Assembly (NCBI RefSeq): GCF_013817345.1
Contig: NZ_JACDCW010000008.1
Span: 1 to 61,142 of the forward strand
Direction of reading: 5' to 3'
From: Methylibium sp.
GTDB taxonomy: Bacteria > Pseudomonadota > Gammaproteobacteria > Burkholderiales > Burkholderiaceae_C
DNA length: 61,142 nt
A program made the position numbers and the translations under genes. Below the pieces are notes generated by a model, which was given only the letters and a program-made list of their open reading frames with translations, had not been told where the DNA came from and ran no database searches. Each line of letters opens with the position of its first letter. The first letter of the stretch is position 1. Positions 43,341 to 52,195 of the stretch are shown one piece after another.

Positions 43341-46300
43341 ATGTCCTCCTCCGAACCTGCCGACTACCGCGCCACGCTGAACCTGCCCGACACGCCTTTC
43401 CCCATGCGCGGTGACCTGCCCAAGCGCGAACCCGGCTGGGTGAAGCAGTGGGAAGAGCAAGGGATCTACCAGCGGCTGCGCGACGCGCGGGTCGGAGCGC
43501 CGAGGTTCGTGCTGCACGACGGCCCGCCCTATGCCAACGGTGCGCTGCACATCGGCCACGCGGTCAACAAGGTGCTCAAGGACATGGTCGTCAAGTCGCG
43601 CCAGCTAGCCGGCTTCGATGCGCTCTACGTGCCCGGCTGGGATTGCCACGGCCTGCCCATCGAGAACCAGATCGAGAAGACCTACGGCCGCAAGCTCACC
43701 CGCGACGAGGTGCAGGCCAGGAGCCGCGCCTACGCCACCGAGCAGATCGCGCAGCAGATGGCCGATTTCAAGCGCCTGGGCGTGCTGGGCGACTGGGATC
43801 ATCCGTACCGCACGATGGATTTCGGCAACGAGGCGGGCGAGATTCGTGCACTGAAAAGGCTGATCGAGCGCGGCTTCGTGTACCGCGGCTTGAAGCCGGT
43901 GTACTGGTGCTTCGATTGCGGGTCGTCGCTGGCCGAGTTCGAGATCGAGTACGCCGACAAGGCTTCGCCGACGGTGGACGTGGCCTTCCTGGCCGCCGAG
44001 CCGCAGCAAGTGCTGGAGGCCTTCGGCCTGCCCTCACCCCAGCCCTCTTCCGCGAACGCGGGAGAGCGAGCAAATACTCCCTCTCCCCCGGCAACGGGGG
44101 AGAGGGTTGGGGTGAGGGGGTTGCCGCAAGACAAACCGGTCTTCGCGGTGATCTGGACCACCACCCCCTGGACCCTTCCCGCCAACCAGGCACTCAATCT
44201 CAACCCGGATCTCGACTACGCGCTAGTCGATACCGAGCGCGGCCTTCTTCTGCTCGCCAGCGCCCTCGTCGAGAAGTGCCTCGAGCGCTTTGGTCTGATC
44301 GGCAAGGTCGTCGCCACGACCCAAGGCAAGGCACTCGACGGCCTACGCTTCCATCACCCGCTTGCCGACGTGCATGAGGGCTACCGCCGCCTCGCTCCCA
44401 TCTACCTCGCCGACTACGCCACCGCCGAAGACGGCACCGGCATCGTCCACTCCGCGCCGGCCTACGGCGTGGAAGACTTCAACTCCTGCATCGCCCACGG
44501 CGTGGCGCGAGACGACATCCTCAACCCGGTGCAGGGCAACGGCGTGTTCGAGGCAGCGCTGCCGCTCTTCGGTGGCCAGTTCATCTGGAAAGCCAACCCG
44601 CTCATCGTCGAGGCACTGCAAAACGCCGGCCGACTGCTTGCCACGAGCAAGCTCGAGCACAGCTACCCGCACTGCTGGCGCCACAAGACGCCGGTGATCT
44701 ATCGCGCGGCCGCGCAGTGGTTCGTGCGCATGGACGAGGGCGAAGGCGTTTTCACGTTGGACAAGGCGCCCGGCACGCTGCGGCAAACCGCGCTGGCCGC
44801 GATCGACGGCGACCCGGCCCACGGACGAGCCGCCACGGCCTTCTACCCCGAAAGCGGCCGCGCCCGCCTGCGCGACATGATCGCGAACCGACCCGACTGG
44901 TGCATCAGCCGCCAGCGCAACTGGGGCGTGCCCCTGCCCTTTTTCCTGCACAAGGTGACGGGCGAGCTGCACCCCAACACGCTGGCGCTGATGGACCGCG
45001 CCGCCGCAATGGTCGAAGCAGGCGGCGTCGAAGCGTGGGCGCGGCTCGATGCGGCCGAGTGGCTCGGCGCGCAGGGTGAACACTCCGCGGAGCAGTACGC
45101 CAAGAGCAGCGACATCCTCGACGTGTGGTTCGACTCCGGCTCGACCTTCTTCCATGTGCTGCGCGGCTCGCACGACGGACGAGACGTGCAGGGCCGGCCT
45201 CTCGGCCGGCACGCAGCCGGCCCCGAAGCCGACCTCTACCTCGAAGGCCACGATCAGCACCGCGGTTGGTTCCATTCGTCGCTCCTGCTGGGCTGCGCGC
45301 TCGAAGGCCGCGCGCCCTACCGCGGCCTGCTCACCCACGGCTTCGCCACCGATGGCAAGGGCCGCAAGATGAGCAAGTCGCTCGGCAACGTGGTTGCCCC
45401 CCAGCAGGTGAGCGACAAGCTCGGCGCCGAGATCGTGCGGCTGTGGGTGGCCAGCACCGACTATTCGGGCGACCTCAACATCGACGACAAGATCCTCGCG
45501 CGCGTGGTCGACGCCTACCGCCGCATCCGCAACACGCTGCGTTTCCTGCTCGCCAACACGAGCGACTTCGATCCGTCGAAGGACGCAGTGGCGGACAGCG
45601 AGCTGCTGGAGATCGACCGCTACGCGCTGGCGCGCGCGGCGCAATTGCAAACCGAAATCCTGGGCACGTTCGACGCGGCAAGCGGGGTCTTCACGGGCGG
45701 CCACTACGGCGTCTACGAGTTCCACCCGGTGGTCGCCAAGCTGCAGGTCTATTGCAGCGAGGACCTCGGCGCTTTCTACCTCGACGTACTCAAGGACCGG
45801 CTCTACACCACCGCGCCGAAATCGCTGGCCCGGCGCAGTGCGCAGACGGCGCTGTGGCGCATCACGAACGCGATGCTGCGCTGGATGGCGCCGTTCCTGA
45901 GCTTCACGGCCGAGGAGGCGTGGCCGATGCTCGCCGGCGGCGGCTCATCGTCGATCTTCGTCGAAACCTACGCCAGGCTTGCCGCACCGGACGAAGCGCT
46001 TCTTGCCAAGTGGGGACGCATCCGGCAGATCCGGTCCTACGTGTTGAAAGACATCGAGGCCTTGCGCGAAGGCGGCAAGGTGGGCTCGTCCCTGCAAGCG
46101 GCGGTGAAGCTATTTGCTCCTGGAAAACAACTCCATGCCATCGATGTCAAGCCGTCCGGAACGAGCGCCGCTTTCACCTGGGAGGGCAATGACTTCGAAA
46201 TCTTGCGATCGCTCGGCGACGATCTCAAGTTCGTCTTCATCGTTTCGAAAGCCGAACTCGAAGAAGACATGAACGGCGGCGGGCGGATCGCAGTTACGGC

Positions 46301-46433
46301 ATTGAGCGCGCCCAAGTGCGAACGTTGCTGGCACTACCGCGAGGATGTGGGCATTGATGCCGCGCACCCCGCGGTTTGCGGGCGCTGCGTCAGCAATCTG
46401 GACGGTCCCGGCGAAACCCGTGTGGCCGCTTGA
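43341..46433 (+). CDS. ileS: Isoleucyl-tRNA synthetase with in-frame repeat insertion
   Basis: A 1030-residue class I synthetase charging tRNA-Ile. HIGH is at 70-73 ([16 protein letters not shown]), KMSKS near 676-680 ([12 protein letters not shown]), and the C-terminal zinc site has [10 protein letters not shown] and CGRCVSN. Typical length is ~940. About 30 of the extra residues come from a double-hairpin DNA repeat (44031-44118) translated in frame around residues 231-260, just before the editing-domain strand [15 protein letters not shown]. The frame stays open throughout, so the gene is probably active. ATG at 43341. Confidence 0.96.
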   Translation: MSSSEPADYRATLNLPDTPFPMRGDLPKREPGWVKQWEEQGIYQRLRDARVGAPRFVLHDGPPYANGALHIGHAVNKVLKDMVVKSRQLAGFDALYVPGWDCHGLPIENQIEKTYGRKLTRDEVQARSRAYATEQIAQQMADFKRLGVLGDWDHPYRTMDFGNEAGEIRALKRLIERGFVYRGLKPVYWCFDCGSSLAEFEIEYADKASPTVDVAFLAAEPQQVLEAFGLPSPQPSSANAGERANTPSPPATGERVGVRGLPQDKPVFAVIWTTTPWTLPANQALNLNPDLDYALVDTERGLLLLASALVEKCLERFGLIGKVVATTQGKALDGLRFHHPLADVHEGYRRLAPIYLADYATAEDGTGIVHSAPAYGVEDFNSCIAHGVARDDILNPVQGNGVFEAALPLFGGQFIWKANPLIVEALQNAGRLLATSKLEHSYPHCWRHKTPVIYRAAAQWFVRMDEGEGVFTLDKAPGTLRQTALAAIDGDPAHGRAATAFYPESGRARLRDMIANRPDWCISRQRNWGVPLPFFLHKVTGELHPNTLALMDRAAAMVEAGGVEAWARLDAAEWLGAQGEHSAEQYAKSSDILDVWFDSGSTFFHVLRGSHDGRDVQGRPLGRHAAGPEADLYLEGHDQHRGWFHSSLLLGCALEGRAPYRGLLTHGFATDGKGRKMSKSLGNVVAPQQVSDKLGAEIVRLWVASTDYSGDLNIDDKILARVVDAYRRIRNTLRFLLANTSDFDPSKDAVADSELLEIDRYALARAAQLQTEILGTFDAASGVFTGGHYGVYEFHPVVAKLQVYCSEDLGAFYLDVLKDRLYTTAPKSLARRSAQTALWRITNAMLRWMAPFLSFTAEEAWPMLAGGGSSSIFVETYARLAAPDEALLAKWGRIRQIRSYVLKDIEALREGGKVGSSLQAAVKLFAPGKQLHAIDVKPSGTSAAFTWEGNDFEILRSLGDDLKFVFIVSKAELEEDMNGGGRIAVTALSAPKCERCWHYREDVGIDAAHPAVCGRCVSNLDGPGETRVAA
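44031..44118. repeat. Double-hairpin REP-like element inside ileS
   Basis: Outer arms 44031-44048 and 44101-44118 (starting CCCTCACCCCAGCC and ending GGTTGGGGTGAGGG) pair at 17 of 18 positions. Within them are two hairpins: CTCTTCCGCG-AA-CGCGGGAGAG (44045-44066, one G-T pair) and CTCTCCCCCG-GCAA-CGGGGGAGAG (44081-44104, GCAA tetraloop). It resembles the intergenic half-copy at 57031-57062 and known CCCTCACCCC...GGGGTGAGGG repeats, but here it lies in a coding region. Confidence 0.85.
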
Positions 46434-46492
46434 ACCGTGCCGCAGGATTCATCGGCGCCACAATGGCCGCGTTGCACACTGCGAGCGACGAC

Positions 46493-46726
46493 ATGGCCGC
46501 CCACCAAGACCGCATCACCCTCGAGCCCGGCAAGCGCGGCGGCAAGCCTTGCGTGCGCGGATTGCGCATCACCGTGCAGGACGTGCTCGACTGGCTGGCC
46601 GCTGGCATGAGCGAAGCCGACATCCTGTCCGACTATCCGGAGCTGGTGCTGGAAGACATCCGCGCAGTGCTCGCCTACGCGGCCGACCGTGAGCGCCACG
46701 CCGCCTGGGTGCGCGTGGCGGCGTGA
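46493..46726 (+). CDS. DUF433 antitoxin-like protein
   Basis: A 77-residue protein of the DUF433 family (VapB-like antitoxin with a winged-helix fold): DRITLEPGKRGGKPCVRGLRITVQDVLDWLAAGMSEADIL split across the core, then YPELVLEDIRAVLAYAA. An ATG at 46463 would add ten residues. Its stop overlaps the GTG of the toxin-like frame, the normal arrangement for DUF433-DUF5615 modules. It sits between ileS and lspA, which usually adjoin each other, so the module is an insertion into that block. Confidence 0.85.
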   Translation: MAAHQDRITLEPGKRGGKPCVRGLRITVQDVLDWLAAGMSEADILSDYPELVLEDIRAVLAYAADRERHAAWVRVAA

Positions 46727-46899
46727 AACTGCTCCTGGACGAGAACCTGTCGCGCCGCATCGTGCCGGCGCTGCAGGCGGCGTATCCCGGCACGAGCCAG
46801 GTGGTGCTCGAAGGGCTGCAGCAAGCCAGCGATGCGACGGTATGGCAGCACGCCAATCCGGACGTGGCTCTCATCAAACTCGTTGCTCAGACGAGCTGA
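46723..46899 (+). pseudogene. Truncated DUF5615 (PIN-like) toxin
   Basis: GTG start overlapping the antitoxin stop. The first ~44 residues (MKLLLDENLSRRIVPALQAA, then VLEGLQQASDATVWQHA) match the N-terminal half of DUF5615 toxins, with the first acidic residues D6-E7. The frame then ends after NPDVALIKLVAQTS at residue 58, whereas full-length members run ~110 residues and carry a second acidic site (K-D-x-DF) that is missing. Most likely an inactive remnant left by a deletion; the antitoxin is intact. Confidence 0.75.
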
Positions 46900-46926
46900 C
46901 CCTCTAAGAACCGTCTCCCCGACCGC

Positions 46927-47442
46927 ATGCCCGCCTCACCGACCGATCACCGCAAGCTCGCCACGTGGCTGCTCATCGCCCTGGCCATCATCGCCCTCGA
47001 TCAGCTCACCAAGCTGCTCATCCTCCAGCACTTCCAGCTCGGCGACGCCCGCCCGCTTACCGGCTTCTTCAGCATCGTGCGCGTGCACAACACCGGCGCC
47101 GCGTTCAGCTTCCTGGCCGGCGCCTCGGGCTGGCAGCGATGGTTCTTCGTCGGGCTCGGGCTGGCGGCCGCCGTGTTCATCGTCTGGATGCTGCGCACGC
47201 AGGCGCCCCAGAAGCTGCTCGGGTGGTCGCTCGCGCTGATCCTCGGCGGCGCTTTAGGTAACGTGATCGACCGGCTGCTGCACGGCTACGTAGTGGACTT
47301 TCTCGACTTTCATTGGGGCGGCTGGCATTTCCCCGCCTTCAACGTGGCCGACGCCGCCATCAGCGTCGGCGCAGCGCTGCTCATCCTGGACGAAGTTCGC
47401 CGCATGCGGCGCGAGCGCCGCAGCGCCGTCGTCAAGGGATGA
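46927..47442 (+). CDS. lspA: Lipoprotein signal peptidase II
   Basis: A 171-residue inner-membrane aspartic protease with four helices that removes signal peptides from prolipoproteins. The catalytic Asp pair is D115 (GNVIDRL) and D142 (FNVADAAIS), with the conserved [15 protein letters not shown] near residue 52. It follows ileS and the toxin-antitoxin insertion. Its 3' end overlaps the convergent quinone oxidoreductase by 11 bases. Confidence 0.96.
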   Translation: MPASPTDHRKLATWLLIALAIIALDQLTKLLILQHFQLGDARPLTGFFSIVRVHNTGAAFSFLAGASGWQRWFFVGLGLAAAVFIVWMLRTQAPQKLLGWSLALILGGALGNVIDRLLHGYVVDFLDFHWGGWHFPAFNVADAAISVGAALLILDEVRRMRRERRSAVVKG

Positions 47443-48427
47443 GCACGCTGCAGCCCGTGGTTTCGCGGGCCTCGAGATCGCGGTGCGCCTGCGCCGCATC
47501 GGCGAGCGCGTAGCGCCGCTCGAGCGGAATCTTCACCGCGCCGCTCAGCACGACCTCGAACAGTTCTTCGGCCATGGCCTGCGTGCTTTCGCGCGTGGCA
47601 ATGTGAGAAAAGACGGTCGGGCGGGTCAGGTGAAGTGAGCCCTTCGCGCCGAGCACGCCGAGGTCGAAGGGCGGCACCTTGCCGGAAGCGTTGCCGTAGC
47701 TGGCCATCAGGCCGAAGGGCGCCAGGCAGTCGAGCGAGCGCTCGAAGGTGTCCTTGCCGACCGAGTCGTACACGGCCTTCACGCCGCGCCCGCCGGTGAT
47801 GGTCTTCACCCGCGCCACGAAGTCCTCGCGGCGGTAATTGATGGTGTGGGCCGCGCCGTACTCGGCCGCCAGCGCGCACTTCTCGTCGCTGCCTGCGGTG
47901 CCGATGAGCTGCAGGCCCAACGCGCGCGCCCACTGGCAGGCGATCAGGCCGACGCCGCCGGCCGCGGCATGGAACAGCACGAAGTCCCCCGGCTGCAGCC
48001 CGCCCTGCGGCAGCGTCTTCTTGAGCAGGTACTGCGCGGTCAGGCCTTTGAGCATCATGGCCGCGCCGGTCTCGAAGGAGATAGCCTCGGGCAGCTTGAC
48101 CACGCACTTGGCCGGCATCAGCCGCGCCTCGCTGTACGCGCCCGGCGGCTGGCTGGCGTAAGCGGCGCGATCGCCGGCTCGCAAGTGAGTGACGCCCTCG
48201 CCCACCGCCTCGACGATGCCGGCGCCTTCCATGCCCAGGGTCAGCGGCATCGGCAAGGCGTAGACGCCGCTGCGCTGGTAGACGTCGATGTAGTTCAGGC
48301 CGCAGGCGTGGTGGCGGATACGCAGCTCGCCGGGACCGGGCTCGCCGAGGGTGAGTTCGACGAGCTGCAGGGTGTCGGCGTCGCCGGCTTGGGCGATCTG
48401 GATGGCTTTGACGGTCTGGTGGGGCAT
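47432..48427 (-). CDS. NADPH:quinone oxidoreductase, zeta-crystallin type
   Basis: A 331-residue zinc-independent medium-chain dehydrogenase/reductase: [31 protein letters not shown], and the NADPH-binding [19 protein letters not shown] (AxxGxxG). The family makes one-electron reductions of quinones, or reduces enones. The ATG at 48427 ([15 protein letters not shown]) is chosen. Convergent with lspA with an 11-base overlap of the 3' ends. Confidence 0.92.
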   Translation of the reverse strand: MPHQTVKAIQIAQAGDADTLQLVELTLGEPGPGELRIRHHACGLNYIDVYQRSGVYALPMPLTLGMEGAGIVEAVGEGVTHLRAGDRAAYASQPPGAYSEARLMPAKCVVKLPEAISFETGAAMMLKGLTAQYLLKKTLPQGGLQPGDFVLFHAAAGGVGLIACQWARALGLQLIGTAGSDEKCALAAEYGAAHTINYRREDFVARVKTITGGRGVKAVYDSVGKDTFERSLDCLAPFGLMASYGNASGKVPPFDLGVLGAKGSLHLTRPTVFSHIATRESTQAMAEELFEVVLSGAVKIPLERRYALADAAQAHRDLEARETTGCSVLIP

Positions 48428-48496
48428 GGCGGTCTTTCTGCAAAAGGCGGGGAGGGAAATCTCCGGTATCGTGCCAGCGATCGTCCCGCCTTGCCG

Positions 48497-48808
48497 ATGC
48501 GCCGTCTTCAACACGCTCCCAACCTCGCCCTCGCCACGCTGTGGGCCGACCTGCTTTGCCACGCCGGCTTGTCGGTGACGGTGCAGCGCCAGTTTTCGAG
48601 CGGCATCGCCGGCGAGATACCGCCCGATCAAGCCTTGCCCGAGTTGTGGGTGCAGCACGACGAGCAGCATGCACGTGCACTGGCACTGCTGCAGGAGCTG
48701 ACGAACGCGCCCACGCAGCTGTGGGACTGCCCGGCCTGCGGCGAGCACATCGACGGCCCGTTCGAGCAATGCTGGAATTGCGGCGCAGCGATGCCCTCGG
48801 CGCTGTAG
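48497..48808 (+). CDS. DUF2007-like zinc-ribbon protein
   Basis: A 103-residue protein. The N-terminal part (LADLLCHAGLSVTVQRQF... LWVQHDEQHARALALLQEL) resembles the DUF2007 'putative signal transducing' domain, and the C-terminus is a zinc ribbon with CPAC and CWNC pairs. Divergent from the quinone oxidoreductase and just upstream of the exporter gene. Function unknown. Confidence 0.75.
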   Translation: MRRLQHAPNLALATLWADLLCHAGLSVTVQRQFSSGIAGEIPPDQALPELWVQHDEQHARALALLQELTNAPTQLWDCPACGEHIDGPFEQCWNCGAAMPSAL

Positions 48809-48815
48809 AGCGCGC

Positions 48816-49772
48816 ATGTCGGCCCTGACCGCGCGCACTGCGTGGTTGCTCACCTTGCCGCCGCTGATGTGGGCCGGCAACGCGGTGGTCGGCCGGCTGA
48901 TGGTGGACAGCGTGCCGCCGCTCACGCTCAACGCGATGCGCTGGTCTCTGGCGTTGCTGCTGTTGCTGCCGCTCGGCTGGCGGGTGTTCAAGGCGCCGGG
49001 CGAACTCGCCGCGCGCTGGCGTCACCTGCTGCTGCTCGGCACGCTGGGCGTGGGTACCTACAACGCGATGCAGTACCTTGCACTGGTCAGCTCCACGCCG
49101 ATCAACGTGACGCTCATCGCCGCCAGCATGCCGGTGTGGATGCTTGCCATCGGCGCCTTGCGCTACGGCGTGCGGCCTCGGCGCCGAGAGCTGCTCGGTG
49201 CGGTGTTGTCACTTGCCGGCGTGGCGCTGGTGATCGCGCGTGGCGACTGGGCCACCCTGGCACGCGTGCAGTTCGTCGCGGGCGATGCGTACATCCTTCT
49301 GGCCATCATCGCCTGGGCGTTCTATAGCTGGATGCTGGCGCGACCGCCGCGGTGCATGCGGGGCGACGCCCGACCGACGATCGCCACCGGCACGGTCGGC
49401 GCCCGGCGCGGCTGGGACTGGTCAGAGATGCTGTTGGTGCAGGTGGTGTTCGGCCTGGTCTTTGCCGGCGGCAGCGCCGGGCTCGAGCAACTGGCCGGCG
49501 CGGAGCCGATCCGCTGGAGCGGCTGGGTGGTCGCGGCGCTCGTTTTCGTGGCGATCGGCCCGTCGCTGATCGCCTACCGTGCCTGGGGGCTGGGGGTGGC
49601 GCAGGCCGGGCCGGCGGTGGCGGCCTTCTTCGGCAACCTGACTCCCGTCTTCGCCGCGCTGCTCTCGGCGGCATTGCTGGGCGACGCGCCTCGGGGCTAC
49701 CACGCAGTCGCCTTCTTGCTGATCCTGGCGGGGATCGTGGTGTCCTCGGCCCGAGGCCGCGACCGCGCCTGA
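48816..49772 (+). CDS. DMT-superfamily EamA transporter
   Basis: A 318-residue inner-membrane protein with ten predicted helices in two EamA repeats: WAGNAVVGRLMVDSVPP and ...NAMQYLALVSSTPINVTLI in the first, SLIAYRAWGLGVAQAGPAVAAFFGNLTPVFAALLS (two pieces) in the second. Such proteins export amino acids or metabolites. It follows the DUF2007-like gene closely. The loop between the repeats (residues ~178-205) is longer than usual. Confidence 0.9.
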   Translation: MSALTARTAWLLTLPPLMWAGNAVVGRLMVDSVPPLTLNAMRWSLALLLLLPLGWRVFKAPGELAARWRHLLLLGTLGVGTYNAMQYLALVSSTPINVTLIAASMPVWMLAIGALRYGVRPRRRELLGAVLSLAGVALVIARGDWATLARVQFVAGDAYILLAIIAWAFYSWMLARPPRCMRGDARPTIATGTVGARRGWDWSEMLLVQVVFGLVFAGGSAGLEQLAGAEPIRWSGWVVAALVFVAIGPSLIAYRAWGLGVAQAGPAVAAFFGNLTPVFAALLSAALLGDAPRGYHAVAFLLILAGIVVSSARGRDRA

Positions 49773-49790
49773 TTCCAAGCGCGGTCGCGG
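49757..49790. terminator. 12-bp perfect hairpin spanning the exporter stop codon
   Basis: CCGCGACCGCGC (49757-49768) and GCGCGGTCGCGG (49779-49790) are perfect arms with a 10-base loop that contains the exporter's stop codon. It sits between convergent genes and lacks T runs, so it probably stabilises or ends both transcripts. Confidence 0.55.
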
Positions 49791-49812
49791 GGCGGTTGCA
49801 AGCCGGGACGGT

Positions 49813-50214
49813 TTACTGCGCGGTCTTGGCCTGCGGTCCGACCGCCTCCAGCGCAACTTCCATTTCGGCGGGCTGGATCAGGTTGTCGTTGTTAGTGTCG
49901 ATGGCGTTCCAGTCACGCGTCGCTGCGTCGCCGGCTGCGGCTTGCCCCGCGTTCCCGGACCCCGCCTCATAGCTGGTCGAGGTGTTCGGGGTGCTGGTGT
50001 TGCCGTCTCGATCGTTGTCGTGCGGGCGCTGCGCGTTGTCGTCCATGCTGCTCAGCGAAGGATTGCCTGGCTGCAGATCGTCGCGGCTCGGCACTACCTG
50101 GGTCTTGTCCGCGTTGTGCGCGGGCTTGGCGGCTGTTTCGGCGGCCAGAGCCGTTCCGCCCAAACCGGCGGCGGCGAAAAGGGCGATAGTCAACTTGCTT
50201 GCGATGCGGTTCAT
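49813..50214 (-). CDS. Exported EF-hand calcium-binding protein
   Basis: A 133-residue protein with a signal peptide (LTIALFAAAGLGGTALAAET), a disordered Asp/Asn/Ser/Thr-rich middle (HDNDRDGNTSTPNTSTSY) and one canonical EF-hand loop at residues 106-117 (DTNNDNLIQPAE: D1, N3, D5, E12 ligands). The single loop suggests weak calcium binding or dimerisation. No family beyond the EF-hand is recognised. Convergent with the exporter. Confidence 0.75.
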   Translation of the reverse strand: MNRIASKLTIALFAAAGLGGTALAAETAAKPAHNADKTQVVPSRDDLQPGNPSLSSMDDNAQRPHDNDRDGNTSTPNTSTSYEAGSGNAGQAAAGDAATRDWNAIDTNNDNLIQPAEMEVALEAVGPQAKTAQ

Positions 50215-50490
50215 GAGAGCCTCCTCAAATCGGGGTCAGACAAGGGATCGCCGAGCGCGGCGCCACCAGCGCCCATCGAGATCACTGTCTTGCTGCGTTG
50301 CACGGCGACCGTGCGATGAAGTGGGATCGAGCATTCGCCGCTGGTTCATGTTGAACGACACGCATAGGCCATGGGCGTTCGTTGGCGCATAAAGCGCAGG
50401 GCGGCAGCGTCGATGTCCAGCGTCCACCAGCAGGTACCCACCGGGGTGCCGTTAAACCCTTCGGGAAAGCTCTCGCAGCGTTGACAGACC

Positions 50491-51273
50491 CTAGAAGGTC
50501 CCCGGATAAGCGCCGCCGTCCATGAGCAGGTTCTGCCCGGTGATGTAGCCGGCCTGCGTGCTGCACAAAAAAGCACAGGCCGCGCCGAACTCGGCCGCGG
50601 TGCCGAAGCGGCGGGCCGGGTTCTGCGCCGCGCGCTCGGCCATCAGCTCGGCCAAGGGGCGCCCGCTCGCTTTGGCAGCGCCGGCCATCGTCGCGGCCAG
50701 GCGGTCGGTATCGAAGGGGCCGGGCAGCAAGTTGTTGATGGTCACGTTGCGCGACACGGTCTTGCGCGCCAGGCCTGCGACGAAACCGGTGAGTCCCGAA
50801 CGCGCACCATTGGACAAACCCAGGATGTCGATCGGCGCCTTCACGGCGGCCGAGGTGATGTTGACGATGCGACCGAAGCCGCGCGCCATCATGGGATCGA
50901 CCGTCGCCTTGATGAGCTCGATGGGCGTGAGCATGTTGGCGTCCAGGGCCTTGATCCAGGCCGCACGGTCCCAGTCGCGGAAATCGCCGGGCGGCGGCCC
51001 CCCGGCGTTGTTCACCAAAATATCGACCTGCGGGCAGGCCGCCAGTGCCGCCGCACGCCCTTCGGGCGTGGTGATGTCGCCCGCCACGGCGCGCACCTCG
51101 ATGGCGCCGTTCAGGGCACGCAGCTCGGCCGCCGTCGCCTCCAGCGCCTCACTGCCCCGCGCCATGATGACCAGGTTGACGCCCTCACCGGCCAGCGCCT
51201 GCGCGCAGCCTTTGCCCAGGCCCTTGCTGCCCGCGCAGACCAGTGCCCATTTGCCTTCGATTCCGAAATCCAT
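50491..51273 (-). CDS. SDR-family protein lacking the Tyr-Lys catalytic pair
   Basis: A 260-residue Rossmann-fold protein. The cofactor motif AGSKGLGKG (residues ~14-22) and DILVNNAGG are normal. Where classical SDRs have the Y-x3-K pair (NYAASKAGL in FabG), this one reads LSNGARSGLTGF, so Tyr becomes Ser and Lys becomes Arg. It belongs to an atypical SDR subgroup whose chemistry is unclear. GAGGAAAAAC precedes the ATG at 51273. A degraded gene ends within its 5' part on the same strand. Confidence 0.88.
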   Translation of the reverse strand: MDFGIEGKWALVCAGSKGLGKGCAQALAGEGVNLVIMARGSEALEATAAELRALNGAIEVRAVAGDITTPEGRAAALAACPQVDILVNNAGGPPPGDFRDWDRAAWIKALDANMLTPIELIKATVDPMMARGFGRIVNITSAAVKAPIDILGLSNGARSGLTGFVAGLARKTVSRNVTINNLLPGPFDTDRLAATMAGAAKASGRPLAELMAERAAQNPARRFGTAAEFGAACAFLCSTQAGYITGQNLLMDGGAYPGTF

Positions 51274-51851
51274 GTTTTTCCTCGATGCTGTCCCCAGGCC
51301 AGCGGCAGCCCGTATTCGACCTTGCTGCCGACAACTCGTGCATAGCCTTCGAGCTCGAGCCGCTTGACCAGCAATGCCACGTTCTCGACTGGCAGTCCTC
51401 GGCGAAACACGCTGCCGATCGTCGCCTCGAGCGCCTTGAGCGTACGCGGCTTTCCCCCGAGCCTCTCCAAGTGCCCGGCCACCAACTGCATCTTTTCCTC
51501 CTGGCTCGCCGGCAGCGGCTTTAGCAGCGGGATGTCGGCGATCCGCTCATAGCGCCCGATGTTGATCTTGCCGGCTCTGAGGTGTGGGAACAGCAGCTCG
51601 ATGTCCTCGTCGCGCGAAATGACGTGAACATAGGCGTCCGGCTCCGACGCGCTCAAGCGCCCTATGACATAAGCGATATGGAAGTCGAGCGCATTCTTGC
51701 CTTGAACTTCGAGGTCGATGTACTCCGCGCGATCGCCGAAGGCCTGCAGCGACTTCACGAGGTCGCGCGGCAACCTGCTCTGGTGAGCAGCCAGGAAAAC
51801 TTTGATCTTGAAGGACCCCTGCCGCAGCAAATCGAAATCGGGCGGCTGCAC
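51111..51851 (-). pseudogene. NYN/PIN-like domain protein, missing its N-terminus
   Basis: From a GTG at 51851 the frame reads VQPPDFDLLRQGSFKIKVFL, ...QGKNALDFHIAYVIGRL, VHVISRDEDIELLFPHL and a C-terminal winged-helix-like segment ending VGSKVEYGLPLAW, as in NYN-domain proteins with a C-terminal helical module. Homologues begin with ~12 residues of the type LIDFENVQ carrying the first metal-binding Asp. Here those are absent: upstream of AACGTG the DNA belongs to another broken gene. At the other end the frame runs 163 bases into the SDR gene without a natural stop. Probably a non-functional remnant. Confidence 0.7.
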
Positions 51852-51854
51852 GTT

Positions 51855-51943
51855 CGGGCGACGATGGCCTTGCCCGAAAAGGCGATGGCGCCGGTCATCG
51901 CGAGGGCGAAACCCGCCCAGGGCAGGCGATCGGGTGGGGTCAT
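51855..51943 (-). pseudogene. N-terminal fragment of an EamA/DMT transporter
   Basis: From the ATG at 51943 the frame reads MTPPDRLPWAGFALAMTGAI then AFSGKAIVA, the first helix of a DMT-family exporter, and then changes at ~51855 into sequence that belongs, in another frame, to the NYN-domain gene. The rest of the transporter is missing. The two fragments meet with no spacer, marking a deletion or recombination junction. Confidence 0.7.
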
Positions 51944-52195
51944 CGAGAAAGGTTCACGGCGCCAACGTCGGCGCTGCCGCCACAGGGGACGCGCGGACTT
52001 GCAAGGCGGCAACGTCGAGAGCGGTCTTCTCGCGGTCCCGGCGCGAACAGCGGATCAATGCGGGCCGGCACCGCCGTGAGCACAGCCGAGTTCATGAGCC
52101 ACGGCGTGCAAACGGTGATCGCGCGTCCACAACCTGGCTCCGTCCGTGAGCACGCCGCCCGTGAGCAGATGGCGCCGAACGAGCGACGCAGCCCG

